NCBI RefSeq assembly: GCF_000520595.1
Contig: NZ_KI914978.1
Coordinates: 184,611-231,958 of the forward strand
From: Arthrobacter sp. H5
GTDB taxonomy: Bacteria > Actinomycetota > Actinomycetes > Actinomycetales > Micrococcaceae
Direction of reading: 5' to 3'
Length of the DNA: 47,348 bases
Shown piece after piece: positions 16,389-23,216 of the stretch. The notes beneath the pieces are model-generated. The model made no database searches and was not told the origin of the DNA. It worked only from the letters and a program-made list of their open reading frames with translations. Numbering within the stretch: the first letter of the stretch is position 1; the number at the start of each line of letters is the position of its first letter. The position numbers and the translations under genes were made by a program.

Positions 16389-17624
16389 TCAGTCGCCTCG
16401 GGGAAGGCGGTCCGCGATCGCGCGGATACCAGTATAGGTCTCCTCGAAGGACGTCGACAACGGCGAAAGACCCAGGCGCAAGCCGTTGGGGTTCCGGTAG
16501 TCGGGGATAATCCCCTCAGCCCAGAGACCGGGGAGCAGACCGGCGAATGCAGGGTGGTCAATGGTGATGTGACTGCCCCGCAGGTCCGGGTCACGCGGCG
16601 AAGCGATGACGACGCCGGCCTCCCCCATCAGCGACTCCACCGCGTCCACGGCAAAAGCGGTCAATGCCATCGATTTGCGGCGGACAGCGTCGAGCCCAAC
16701 CTCAGCCAGCAGTCCCAGCATGTCCTGCACCGCGAGCATGCCCACTATGGGCGGCGTTCCCGATACGATCCGCCGGATCCCTTCCGCGGGCTCGTAGGCC
16801 GCACCCATGGCAAACGGGTTGGCGCTGCCCAGCCACCCGTGGATCGGTTGCTCAAAGCCGGCCAGGTGCCGCTCCGCAACGTACGCCCAGGCCGGGGCTC
16901 CCGGCCCGCCGTTGAGGTATTTATAGCTGCAGCCCACCGCGTAGTCCACATCCCAGTCGTCCAACTCCACTGGAACCGAACCAACCGAGTGACTCAGGTC
17001 CCACAGTGCCAGCGCACCGGATTGGTGGACCACCTCGGTGATTCGCTGGACATCTGCAATATGGGCGGACCGGTACGCCACATGGCTCAGCACCACGAGC
17101 GCGGTATCCGGCCCCACTGCAGCCGCGACCCCGGCAGCTGTGGCCCCGCCGTCGTAGGCCACATCTATCCACCGCAGCCGCAATCCACGGTCGCGGGCAA
17201 TGCCCTCCATGATGAAGCGGTCGGTGGGGAAATTGTCCCGGTCCAGCACTATTTCGGTGCGGCCCGGACGGGCTTCCAGTGCAGCCCTGCCCAGCTTGTA
17301 CAGCAACACGCTGGTGGAGTCAGCGATGATGCACTGCCCTGGAGCAGCGCCGAGTGCAACGCGCCCCAACGTGTCACCGACCTGGCCGGGCAGCTCCAGC
17401 CAGCCGTCATCCCAGCCGCGGATCAGCTTCCCCGCCCATTCCTCCCTGACGAAGGTGGTCAGCCGCTCCATTGTTGCCGTCAGCGGCCGTCCGAGGGAAT
17501 TTCCATCGAGGTAGGCAGGTATCGCTGGGTTGTCGTGACCTTCAAAGCGCTGCCGATAGCCTGCCAGCGGGTCGGTGGCATCAAGGTGGCGTGCGCGCAG
17601 CAGCCAGGGATCGTCGTCGTTCAT
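16389..17624 (-). CDS. kynU: Kynureninase
   Basis: PLP enzyme that splits kynurenine to anthranilate and alanine in tryptophan breakdown. The 411-residue product shows the family order: AYLDGNSLGRPL near 37-48, EEWAGKLIRGWDDGW (60-75), the phosphate-binding DSTSVLLYK (102-110), LSHVAYRSAHI (179-189), the PLP-ring Asp in LWDLSHSVGSVP (Asp209), and the Schiff-base Lys in CSYKYLNGGPG (Lys235). No tryptophan dioxygenase or formamidase gene is adjacent, so the partner enzymes are elsewhere or the enzyme serves scavenging. ATG at 17624 lies 6 nt after TAGAAT (17636-17631), which suggests a leaderless mRNA. Confidence 0.94.
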   Translation of the reverse strand: MNDDDPWLLRARHLDATDPLAGYRQRFEGHDNPAIPAYLDGNSLGRPLTATMERLTTFVREEWAGKLIRGWDDGWLELPGQVGDTLGRVALGAAPGQCIIADSTSVLLYKLGRAALEARPGRTEIVLDRDNFPTDRFIMEGIARDRGLRLRWIDVAYDGGATAAGVAAAVGPDTALVVLSHVAYRSAHIADVQRITEVVHQSGALALWDLSHSVGSVPVELDDWDVDYAVGCSYKYLNGGPGAPAWAYVAERHLAGFEQPIHGWLGSANPFAMGAAYEPAEGIRRIVSGTPPIVGMLAVQDMLGLLAEVGLDAVRRKSMALTAFAVDAVESLMGEAGVVIASPRDPDLRGSHITIDHPAFAGLLPGLWAEGIIPDYRNPNGLRLGLSPLSTSFEETYTGIRAIADRLPRGD

Positions 17625-17630
17625 TGCTCC

Positions 17631-17636
17631 ATTCTA
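17631..17636 (-). promoter_or_regulatory. -10 box of the leaderless kynU gene
   Basis: TAGAAT on the minus strand, 6 nt before the ATG at 17624. Confidence 0.55.
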
Positions 17637-17652
17637 GGGTGGCGCCAGCAGC

Positions 17653-17694
17653 AAAAAGGTGCCGCCTCCCGCTGCTGGACGGGAGGCGGCACCT
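17653..17694 (-). terminator. Strong intrinsic terminator of the secreted protease gene
   Basis: A perfect 15-bp stem (AGGTGCCGCCTCCCG at 17657-17671 and its complement at 17680-17694) with an 8-nt loop, followed on the minus strand by TTTTT. It lies 20 bp after the protease stop codon. Confidence 0.92.
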
Positions 17695-17714
17695 GGTGGC
17701 AACCGGAGGCGGAC

Positions 17715-18671
17715 CTACCGGTTGGACGCGCTGGTGTACGCCTGCTGGATGGACGAACCGAAGTACGGCCCGTACATGACGTTCTTCTGCGAGGTGTAAC
17801 CAAAGCTGTTGACGGAGTTCTGGGTTCCACCCGAACCTGATCCAACAAACCATGGGCCGCCGGAGGATCCACCGGTCATGTCGCACGGGATTCCCTGCGA
17901 CTGGGTGCCACCGAGATTGTCCCTGGATGCGGTGCCGTAGCAGCTCTTCAGCGACTCCCCATTGAACGGCGACGCTGCCGGATACCCATAGGCCTTGTAG
18001 GTGAGGTTGCGTGCCATGTTGAAGCCGATGTTGGAGGCACCCACGGTTGCGGCAAGTGTGCGCCCGTTGAGCGGCGCGACCACCGCGAACGCGCCGTCGT
18101 AACTGATGTCGTTGCGTGAGACCCATTCGCTCGTGGAGTGGAGCGACGTGGCGGACCACATCCCGTACGGGGAATTACCATTTTGGTAGCCCGGGACGAA
18201 GACGAATTTGGTGGCCCATCCTGCGCTCAGGTCATGCGTGCAGTGTCCAGCCGTTGCAACGGTGTTCTGGTTGTTGCTGCCCACCGAGTTTGCCGAGCAT
18301 ACGTAGTTCTGGCCGCCAAGGGTGAAGAAGACCTTGCCGATATGGGAGACGGGCGCTTCGCTCGCTGCGCGGAGAGAGGGCTTGTTCTGCGGCGCTTTGA
18401 CAACTTTTTCAGCTCCGCCCTTGGGCATAATCGTGCGGCCTTGGTCCGCCCAGCCCTGCGAATTGATCGAATTGGCGGGCTTCGCGTTCTTCATCCGCTC
18501 GGGTGTCCAGTACGCCTCCAGCGATGCCTGGGACTCGACCTGGGCATGCGACACCGTGGATCCCGCAGCCGGTGCGTCAGGTGCTGCCTGTGCGGCGCCG
18601 CCGGTCATGAGCGCGGATGCCAGCAGCGTGGATGCTGCGAAGACGGCTGCCTTCAAACCTTTTGAGTTCAC
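17715..18671 (-). CDS. Secreted trypsin-like serine protease
   Basis: Exported chymotrypsin-fold (S1/V8-like) endopeptidase. From GTG 18671 the product is 318 residues. It opens with a signal peptide (charged NSKGLK, hydrophobic AAVFAASTLLASALMTGGA, cleavage likely after AQA), then a propeptide-like stretch to about residue 105. The triad is His143 in TAGHC, Asp192 in ISYDGAFAV, and Ser270 in TGGSSGGPW. Three further Cys could form disulfides. GTG is preferred because AGGAG lies 4 nt before it; the ATG at 18683 (four residues longer) has no ribosome site, and the AGGAG falls inside it. The gene stands alone with its own strong terminator. Confidence 0.9.
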   Translation of the reverse strand: MNSKGLKAAVFAASTLLASALMTGGAAQAAPDAPAAGSTVSHAQVESQASLEAYWTPERMKNAKPANSINSQGWADQGRTIMPKGGAEKVVKAPQNKPSLRAASEAPVSHIGKVFFTLGGQNYVCSANSVGSNNQNTVATAGHCTHDLSAGWATKFVFVPGYQNGNSPYGMWSATSLHSTSEWVSRNDISYDGAFAVVAPLNGRTLAATVGASNIGFNMARNLTYKAYGYPAASPFNGESLKSCYGTASRDNLGGTQSQGIPCDMTGGSSGGPWFVGSGSGGTQNSVNSFGYTSQKNVMYGPYFGSSIQQAYTSASNR

Positions 18672-18800
18672 GAAACTCCTCATTCCATTCAGTAAAGGAA
18701 ACGCCAGTGGTAACTGACTTCATGGAGTGTGCACTGTTTGCGGGCTGGTTCACAGTGAAAACGGCCAATTCGCCGAAAACAGTCTGAAAATAGCCTGGAC

Positions 18801-19733
18801 CTATGGACAAGCTGAAGGCGCTATGGAATTATTTCCGTTTTCCAGCATTTCGAGGCGGCCGGTGAAGCAGGTACGACGACGACGCGGGTCCCAGGCAATC
18901 ACGTCGGTACCGCGCCAACTGTCCCCGCTGCGGTGTTCGGAGACGGCAAGCGAGATCCTGCCCGGCAGTGGAACAGGAGAAACAAAGTCAATAGACCAGC
19001 GCAGCCCTTCCACGCCCCGTCCGGCAACCTCCGCGACCATCCGGGATGCGAGGTACATCCCGTGTGCTATGGGTTGCTTCAGTCCGAGAGCCCTCGCGGG
19101 CAGGGTGCCCAGGTGAATGGGATTGTAATCGCCTGACACTCCAGCGTAGCGGCGGCCGGTGTCCGCTGATAAATTCCAAACCGCGGTCGGATGGGGCGGA
19201 TTGAAGCCCGGTTTTTCATTCGATGCCGGTTGAACTGGATTCTCCCCCAGCCGCACGCCCCTGGCCAAATAGGTGGAGCGCCCAATCCAGGCTGGCGTTC
19301 CGACTGATGCCACGCTTGTCAGCAGGTCGACTTGGGTACCGGCCCGGTGGGGGCGCAGATTTTCAGCCCAGGCACTGATCTCCAACGGTTGTCCGGCCGG
19401 GATGGCACAAAGATGATCCACCTCGTTTCCCACGTGAACCATTCCGAGCAGCGGCAGGGGGAAGTCCGTCCGCGCCATAATGCTCATAGCCAGGGGAAAG
19501 GCCACAGTGTGCACAAATCCGGAGGGTAGGTTGTCCACGGACGGAGGCTGGCCCAGCATACGCTGGAAGTCACCCAGGGCGGTGTCTGCCGGCTTCACTC
19601 CCGCGGCGCTGAGTACCGTGTCCGGCAGCTCTGCCGCCTGGCGTCTTCGCCCGAGCCTCGAACGGGCACCACGTACCAGGGCCTGACCGTACACGGCGGG
19701 CAGCGATGGCATCCGGCCGGCCTGCAAGGCCAT
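18801..19733 (-). CDS. MaoC-family (R)-specific enoyl-CoA hydratase, HtdX-like
   Basis: Double hot-dog hydratase of 310 residues that adds water to trans-2-enoyl thioesters to give (R)-3-hydroxyacyl thioesters. The hydratase-2 motif is YAGVSGDYNPIH (196-207), with Asp and His as the catalytic pair, followed by AHGMYLASRM. The N-terminal half (50-165) is the second, non-catalytic hot-dog domain. The ATG at 19733 overlaps the stop of the FabG4-like gene by 1 nt (TGATG), which fixes the start; reading further upstream in this frame only crosses that gene. The order matches mycobacterial htdX-fabG4-fadA2 (Rv0241c-Rv0243). It is the last gene of the minus-strand lipid operon. Confidence 0.9.
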   Translation of the reverse strand: MALQAGRMPSLPAVYGQALVRGARSRLGRRRQAAELPDTVLSAAGVKPADTALGDFQRMLGQPPSVDNLPSGFVHTVAFPLAMSIMARTDFPLPLLGMVHVGNEVDHLCAIPAGQPLEISAWAENLRPHRAGTQVDLLTSVASVGTPAWIGRSTYLARGVRLGENPVQPASNEKPGFNPPHPTAVWNLSADTGRRYAGVSGDYNPIHLGTLPARALGLKQPIAHGMYLASRMVAEVAGRGVEGLRWSIDFVSPVPLPGRISLAVSEHRSGDSWRGTDVIAWDPRRRRTCFTGRLEMLENGNNSIAPSACP

Positions 19734-21073
19734 CAGGCACCCACCAGGCTTTGTCCGCAGACGCGTAGTACCTGGCCGTTGATTCCGCCAGCCGCATCGG
19801 TGGCGAGGAACGCAATGGTTTCCGCCACGTCGACGGGCAGTCCGCCCTGCTGCAGACTGCTCAGGCGCCGCGCCACCTCGCGCGTCCCGAACGGAATTCT
19901 CGCCGTCATCTCGGTTTCGATGAATCCAGGTGCGACGGCGTTGATGGTGCGGTTCCCGCCGTCCAGGACACGGGCCGTACATTCCACCATGCCGATGACA
20001 CCGGCCTTGGAAGCCGCGTAGTTGCTTTGCCCCCTGTTGCCTGCGATCCCGCTGGTGGAGGCCAGGCATACTATTTTTCCGATATCGGAGAAGACAGTGG
20101 ATTCCAGCAATTCGGCGTTGATTGCCAATTGTGCAGCAAGGTTGACGGCAATGACCTGGTTCCACTTTGCCTCGTCCATATTGGCGAGCAGCTTGTCCCG
20201 GGTAATGCCCGCATTGTGCACAAGAATGTCCAGTTGGCCATGGCGGTCACGTACGTGGTCGATAATCCGCTGCGCCGCTTCGGGCCGCGTGATGTCGAGC
20301 TGCAGCGCGGTGGCACCGGTCTGGTTGGCGACCTTCATCAACTGCTCGCCGGCGGCGGGTACATCCACCACGACGATCTGCGCGCCGTCCCTCCTGAGGA
20401 CGGAAGCGATTTCCGCGCCGATCCCGCGGGCCGCACCGGTAACAACTGCAATTTTGCCTGCCAGGGGCTTTGCCACAACTGCCGGAAGCTCTCCCCGGTC
20501 CGATGTCACGGAAATGAATTGTCCATTGACAAAAGCGCTCCTGCCGGACAGGAGAAAGCGCAGGGCCCCCACCGCACTCGTGGTATCAATACCAACACCG
20601 TCGCCAAGGACGATTCCGTTGGCGGTCGCACCCCCGCGCAGCTCGCGCGCGATCGACCGTACCGCCCCATCCACCGCACGTCTGGCGGCAGCTTCAGCAG
20701 GATCCACTGTGCCCGCCACCGTTCTGGACACACTGACAACCCTGGCACCTCGAGCGAGCTGGCGGATGGACTGACCAAGTTCCAGCATGACCGCCGAGAG
20801 CGCATCGGGATGAGTGACCGAGTCCAGGACCGCGATGACAGCGCCGATCCTCTCCTTCGGCTGTGCATGGCGCCGAACGTCCTGGTTCCATCCCAGCAGC
20901 ACCTCGGCTACTGTGTCGGCTCCGGCGCCGTTTCCCAGCACCAGCACTGGGCCGGGTATCAGCGGCGCGCCGGACTGGTAGCGGCGTAGGGGCACTGGGA
21001 GAGGCAATCCCAGCGCCTTGGCGACTCTGCCGGCGGGCACTGAATTGACAAGCTGAAGGTAGGAGTCCGACAT
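19733..21073 (-). CDS. FabG4-like high-molecular-weight 3-oxoacyl reductase / 3-hydroxyacyl-CoA dehydrogenase
   Basis: Short-chain dehydrogenase of 446 residues interconverting 3-oxoacyl and (R)-3-hydroxyacyl thioesters. Residues 1-200 form the extra flavodoxin-like N-terminal domain typical of FabG4 (Rv0242c, 454 residues). The reductase domain follows: TGAARGIG (212-219), HNAGITRD (286-293), the Ser of CLASTSGI (near 339), and the active-site YAASK (352-356). ATG at 21073 lies 2 bp after the thiolase stop; the frame remains open upstream only into the thiolase gene. FabG4 of mycobacteria uses NADH, which suits oxidation in fatty-acid breakdown. The gene sits between thiolase and hydratase in one operon. 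Confidence 0.92.
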   Translation of the reverse strand: MSDSYLQLVNSVPAGRVAKALGLPLPVPLRRYQSGAPLIPGPVLVLGNGAGADTVAEVLLGWNQDVRRHAQPKERIGAVIAVLDSVTHPDALSAVMLELGQSIRQLARGARVVSVSRTVAGTVDPAEAAARRAVDGAVRSIARELRGGATANGIVLGDGVGIDTTSAVGALRFLLSGRSAFVNGQFISVTSDRGELPAVVAKPLAGKIAVVTGAARGIGAEIASVLRRDGAQIVVVDVPAAGEQLMKVANQTGATALQLDITRPEAAQRIIDHVRDRHGQLDILVHNAGITRDKLLANMDEAKWNQVIAVNLAAQLAINAELLESTVFSDIGKIVCLASTSGIAGNRGQSNYAASKAGVIGMVECTARVLDGGNRTINAVAPGFIETEMTARIPFGTREVARRLSSLQQGGLPVDVAETIAFLATDAAGGINGQVLRVCGQSLVGA

Positions 21074-21075
21074 GG

Positions 21076-22401
21076 CTACCGCGCCTCCAGGATGGCAACG
21101 ACGCCCTGTCCGCCTGCTGCGCACACCGAGATCAGGCCGCGGCCTGAGCCCTTTTCCGCCAGTGTTTTTGCAAGTGATGCGACAATCCGGCCACCTGTGG
21201 CCGCGAAGGGATGGCCGGCGGCAAGTGATGAGCCGTTGACATTGAGCCTGTTGCGGTCAACGCTTCCCAGCGCACCGTCCAGGCCAAGCTGGCTTCGGCA
21301 GAAATCCTCGTCCTCCCAGGCTGCGAGGGCGCTGAGGACAGTCCCGGCAAACGCTTCATGGATCTCAAAGAAATCGAAATCAGCAAACGTCAGGTTGTTG
21401 CGCTGAAGCAGGCGGGGCATCGCGTAAACCGGCGCCATGAGCAACCCTTCCGCCCCGTGGACAAAGTCGACAGCTGCCGCTTCTGCATCGACCACGTTCG
21501 CCAGCATGGGCAGATTGTGGGAGCGGGCGTACTCCTCAGACCCGAGCAGCACGGTTGACGCGCCATCAGTGAGCGGCGTGGAGTTACCGGCGGTCATGGT
21601 TGGTTCGGCCGTGAGGTTCTTGCCAAAGACCGGCTTCAGCGAGCCCAGTTTCTCCAGCGATGTATCCGCCCTGAGGTTGGCGTCACGCGTCAGGCCGCGG
21701 TGGGGAGTGATGAGATCGGAGAAGAAATCCCGCTCGTAGGCTGCAGCCAGATTATGGTGGCTGGCCAGCGCGAGTTCGTCCTGGGATGTGCGGCTGATGT
21801 TCCAGCGGGCGGTGGTGATGGCCTGATGTTCTCCCATCGACAGCCCCGTGCGCGGCTCTGCGGTGTTGGGCGCGTCGGGTGCAAGATCCGCTGGCCTCAG
21901 CCTGCTGATTGCGACAAGTTTCTGTCTGGTGGTCTTGGCGCGGGAGAGGTCCAGCAGCACGCGCCGCAGTCCCTCGCTGACCGCAATGGGTGCGTCGGAC
22001 GCGGAGTCGACTCCGCCCGCGATCCCCGATTCGATCTGCCCGAGCTTAATCTTGTTAGCCAGCCCAACGACGGTTTCGAGGCCGGTGGCGCATGCCTGCT
22101 GCAGGTCATAGACCGGTGTATCCGGCGCGAGGGCCGATCCCAGCACCGCTTCACGGGTCAGGTTGAAATCGCGGGAATGTTTCAGGACGGCGCCGGCAGC
22201 AACCTGTCCCACCCGTTCCCCCTGCAGGCCGAATCGTGCCACCAAACCGTCGATCGCCGCCGTCAGCATGTCCTTGTTGGAGGAGTATGCATAAGCTCCC
22301 CCCGACCGTGCGAACGGGATTCTGTTGCCCCCAATGACCACTGCGCTGCGGATGGGACTGCCGGGCTGCGCGGCTCGCGTGCCTTCTGCCTGTTCGGACA
22401 T
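21076..22401 (-). CDS. Acetyl-CoA acetyltransferase (thiolase), FadA2-like
   Basis: Thiolase of 441 residues that cleaves 3-oxoacyl-CoA to acetyl-CoA and a shortened acyl-CoA. The acyl-acceptor Cys is in DLQQACATGLE (Cys104). The His of EIHEAFAG, the GHPFAATGG segment and the second Cys of SVCAAGGQG complete the active site, so all catalytic residues are present. ATG at 22401 is chosen because AGGAG lies 9 nt upstream; a longer frame runs back across the promoter into the TetR gene. Length and order match FadA2 (Rv0243, 440 residues). It is the first gene of the thiolase, reductase, hydratase operon controlled from the palindrome at 22436-22466. Confidence 0.93.
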   Translation of the reverse strand: MSEQAEGTRAAQPGSPIRSAVVIGGNRIPFARSGGAYAYSSNKDMLTAAIDGLVARFGLQGERVGQVAAGAVLKHSRDFNLTREAVLGSALAPDTPVYDLQQACATGLETVVGLANKIKLGQIESGIAGGVDSASDAPIAVSEGLRRVLLDLSRAKTTRQKLVAISRLRPADLAPDAPNTAEPRTGLSMGEHQAITTARWNISRTSQDELALASHHNLAAAYERDFFSDLITPHRGLTRDANLRADTSLEKLGSLKPVFGKNLTAEPTMTAGNSTPLTDGASTVLLGSEEYARSHNLPMLANVVDAEAAAVDFVHGAEGLLMAPVYAMPRLLQRNNLTFADFDFFEIHEAFAGTVLSALAAWEDEDFCRSQLGLDGALGSVDRNRLNVNGSSLAAGHPFAATGGRIVASLAKTLAEKGSGRGLISVCAAGGQGVVAILEAR

Positions 22402-22442
22402 GCGGAGATGCTCCTGCTCTGTGGGGATAATTACCGATACCA

Positions 22443-22448
22443 AGCGTA
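22443..22448 (-). promoter_or_regulatory. -10 box of the thiolase operon
   Basis: TACGCT on the minus strand with TTCACG as a -35 candidate 17 nt upstream (22471-22466). The start of transcription would fall near 22435, giving a leader of about 34 nt with AGGAG. Confidence 0.5.
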
Positions 22449-22453
22449 CCTGA

Positions 22454-22459
22454 TACGCT
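22454..22459 (+). promoter_or_regulatory. -10 box of the leaderless tetR-acyl-CoA oxidase operon
   Basis: TACGCT with TTACCG as a -35 candidate exactly 17 nt upstream (22431-22436), followed by 7 nt and the GTG at 22467. Confidence 0.5.
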
Positions 22460-22466
22460 CGGTATC

Positions 22467-23216
22467 GTGAACGAAACCGCACGAACCAATTCCGCAGCCG
22501 CGTCCGACGGACGCTCAAGCCGCTGGGCAGCGCACCGCGCCACCCGTCGTCGTGCGTTGATCAAAGCCGCCCGGCGCGCCGTCCACAGGCTCGGCCACGG
22601 CGCATCCATGGAGGACATCGCGATGGCCGCGGAAACCTCGAAGTCCGTGTATTACAGGTACTTCGGCGACAAGGCAGGGCTTCAGCAGGCCATGGGTGAG
22701 GTGGTGATCGGCCAGATGCAGGCACATCTGCTGGATGCCGCCCGACAGGCAGCCACACCGAGGGACGGCCTCCGGGCTATGGTATCCGCATACCTGCAGA
22801 TGGCTGAGACGTCACCCAACGTGTACACGTTCGTCACCAGGATCGGTCCGGCGGACGCACTGACCACCGCGGAGGATCCCTCGTCCGAGACGCTCACGCA
22901 CTTCTTCGACGCAATCTCCGCCATGCTGGCCAGGCCCATGCAGCGGTACCTTTCCTCGGCCGGTGAAGCATCGCGGATCGCGCCGCCGTCGCTGCAATTC
23001 TGGCCGCGGGCCGCAATCGGGATGGTCCGCGCGGCCGGCGAGCTGTGGTTGGCTACCCCACCCGGGCCTTACCGGCCCACCGAAGAACAAATGACTGACC
23101 AGCTGACCGGCTGGCTGTGTGAGGGAATCACACCCCAGGTATCGCCGGCAGCAGCCGGCCAACCCGCTGAGCACACCGCTCAGCGAACTATTCCGGATCC
23201 GAAGGACAACCAATGA
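22467..23216 (+). CDS. TetR-family transcriptional regulator
   Basis: A 249-residue repressor. The helix-turn-helix is at about 46-66 (ASMEDIAMAAETSKSVYYRY), after a basic N-terminal arm. The ligand-binding domain fills the rest, with a long Pro/Ala-rich tail after 205. GTG at 22467 lies 7 nt after the -10 box and directly abuts the palindrome, so it probably represses itself, the acyl-CoA oxidase that follows (ATGA overlap at 23213) and the divergent thiolase operon. An acyl-CoA is the likely inducer by analogy with other TetR regulators of fatty-acid breakdown; that is inference. Confidence 0.9.
   Translation: MNETARTNSAAASDGRSSRWAAHRATRRRALIKAARRAVHRLGHGASMEDIAMAAETSKSVYYRYFGDKAGLQQAMGEVVIGQMQAHLLDAARQAATPRDGLRAMVSAYLQMAETSPNVYTFVTRIGPADALTTAEDPSSETLTHFFDAISAMLARPMQRYLSSAGEASRIAPPSLQFWPRAAIGMVRAAGELWLATPPGPYRPTEEQMTDQLTGWLCEGITPQVSPAAAGQPAEHTAQRTIPDPKDNQ

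Larger units (their letters stand above)
22436..22466. promoter_or_regulatory. Palindromic TetR operator covering two mirrored promoters
   Basis: GATACCAAGCGTA (22436-22448) and TACGCTCGGTATC (22454-22466) are 13-bp arms with one mismatch and a 5-bp spacer. It lies in the 65-bp gap between the thiolase and TetR starts and ends at the TetR start codon. Both arms contain a TACGCT -10 box, one for each direction, so one bound repressor would close both. Confidence 0.8.

Noticed and set aside
16554-17840. 428-codon open frame on the plus strand
   Set aside because: Antisense to kynureninase and crossing its promoter and a terminator; Arg/Gln/His-rich composition is that of a shadow frame.
19734-20165. 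Upstream extension of the MaoC gene
   Set aside because: The frame is open only because it overlaps the FabG4-like gene; the TGATG overlap at 19731-19735 fixes the real start.
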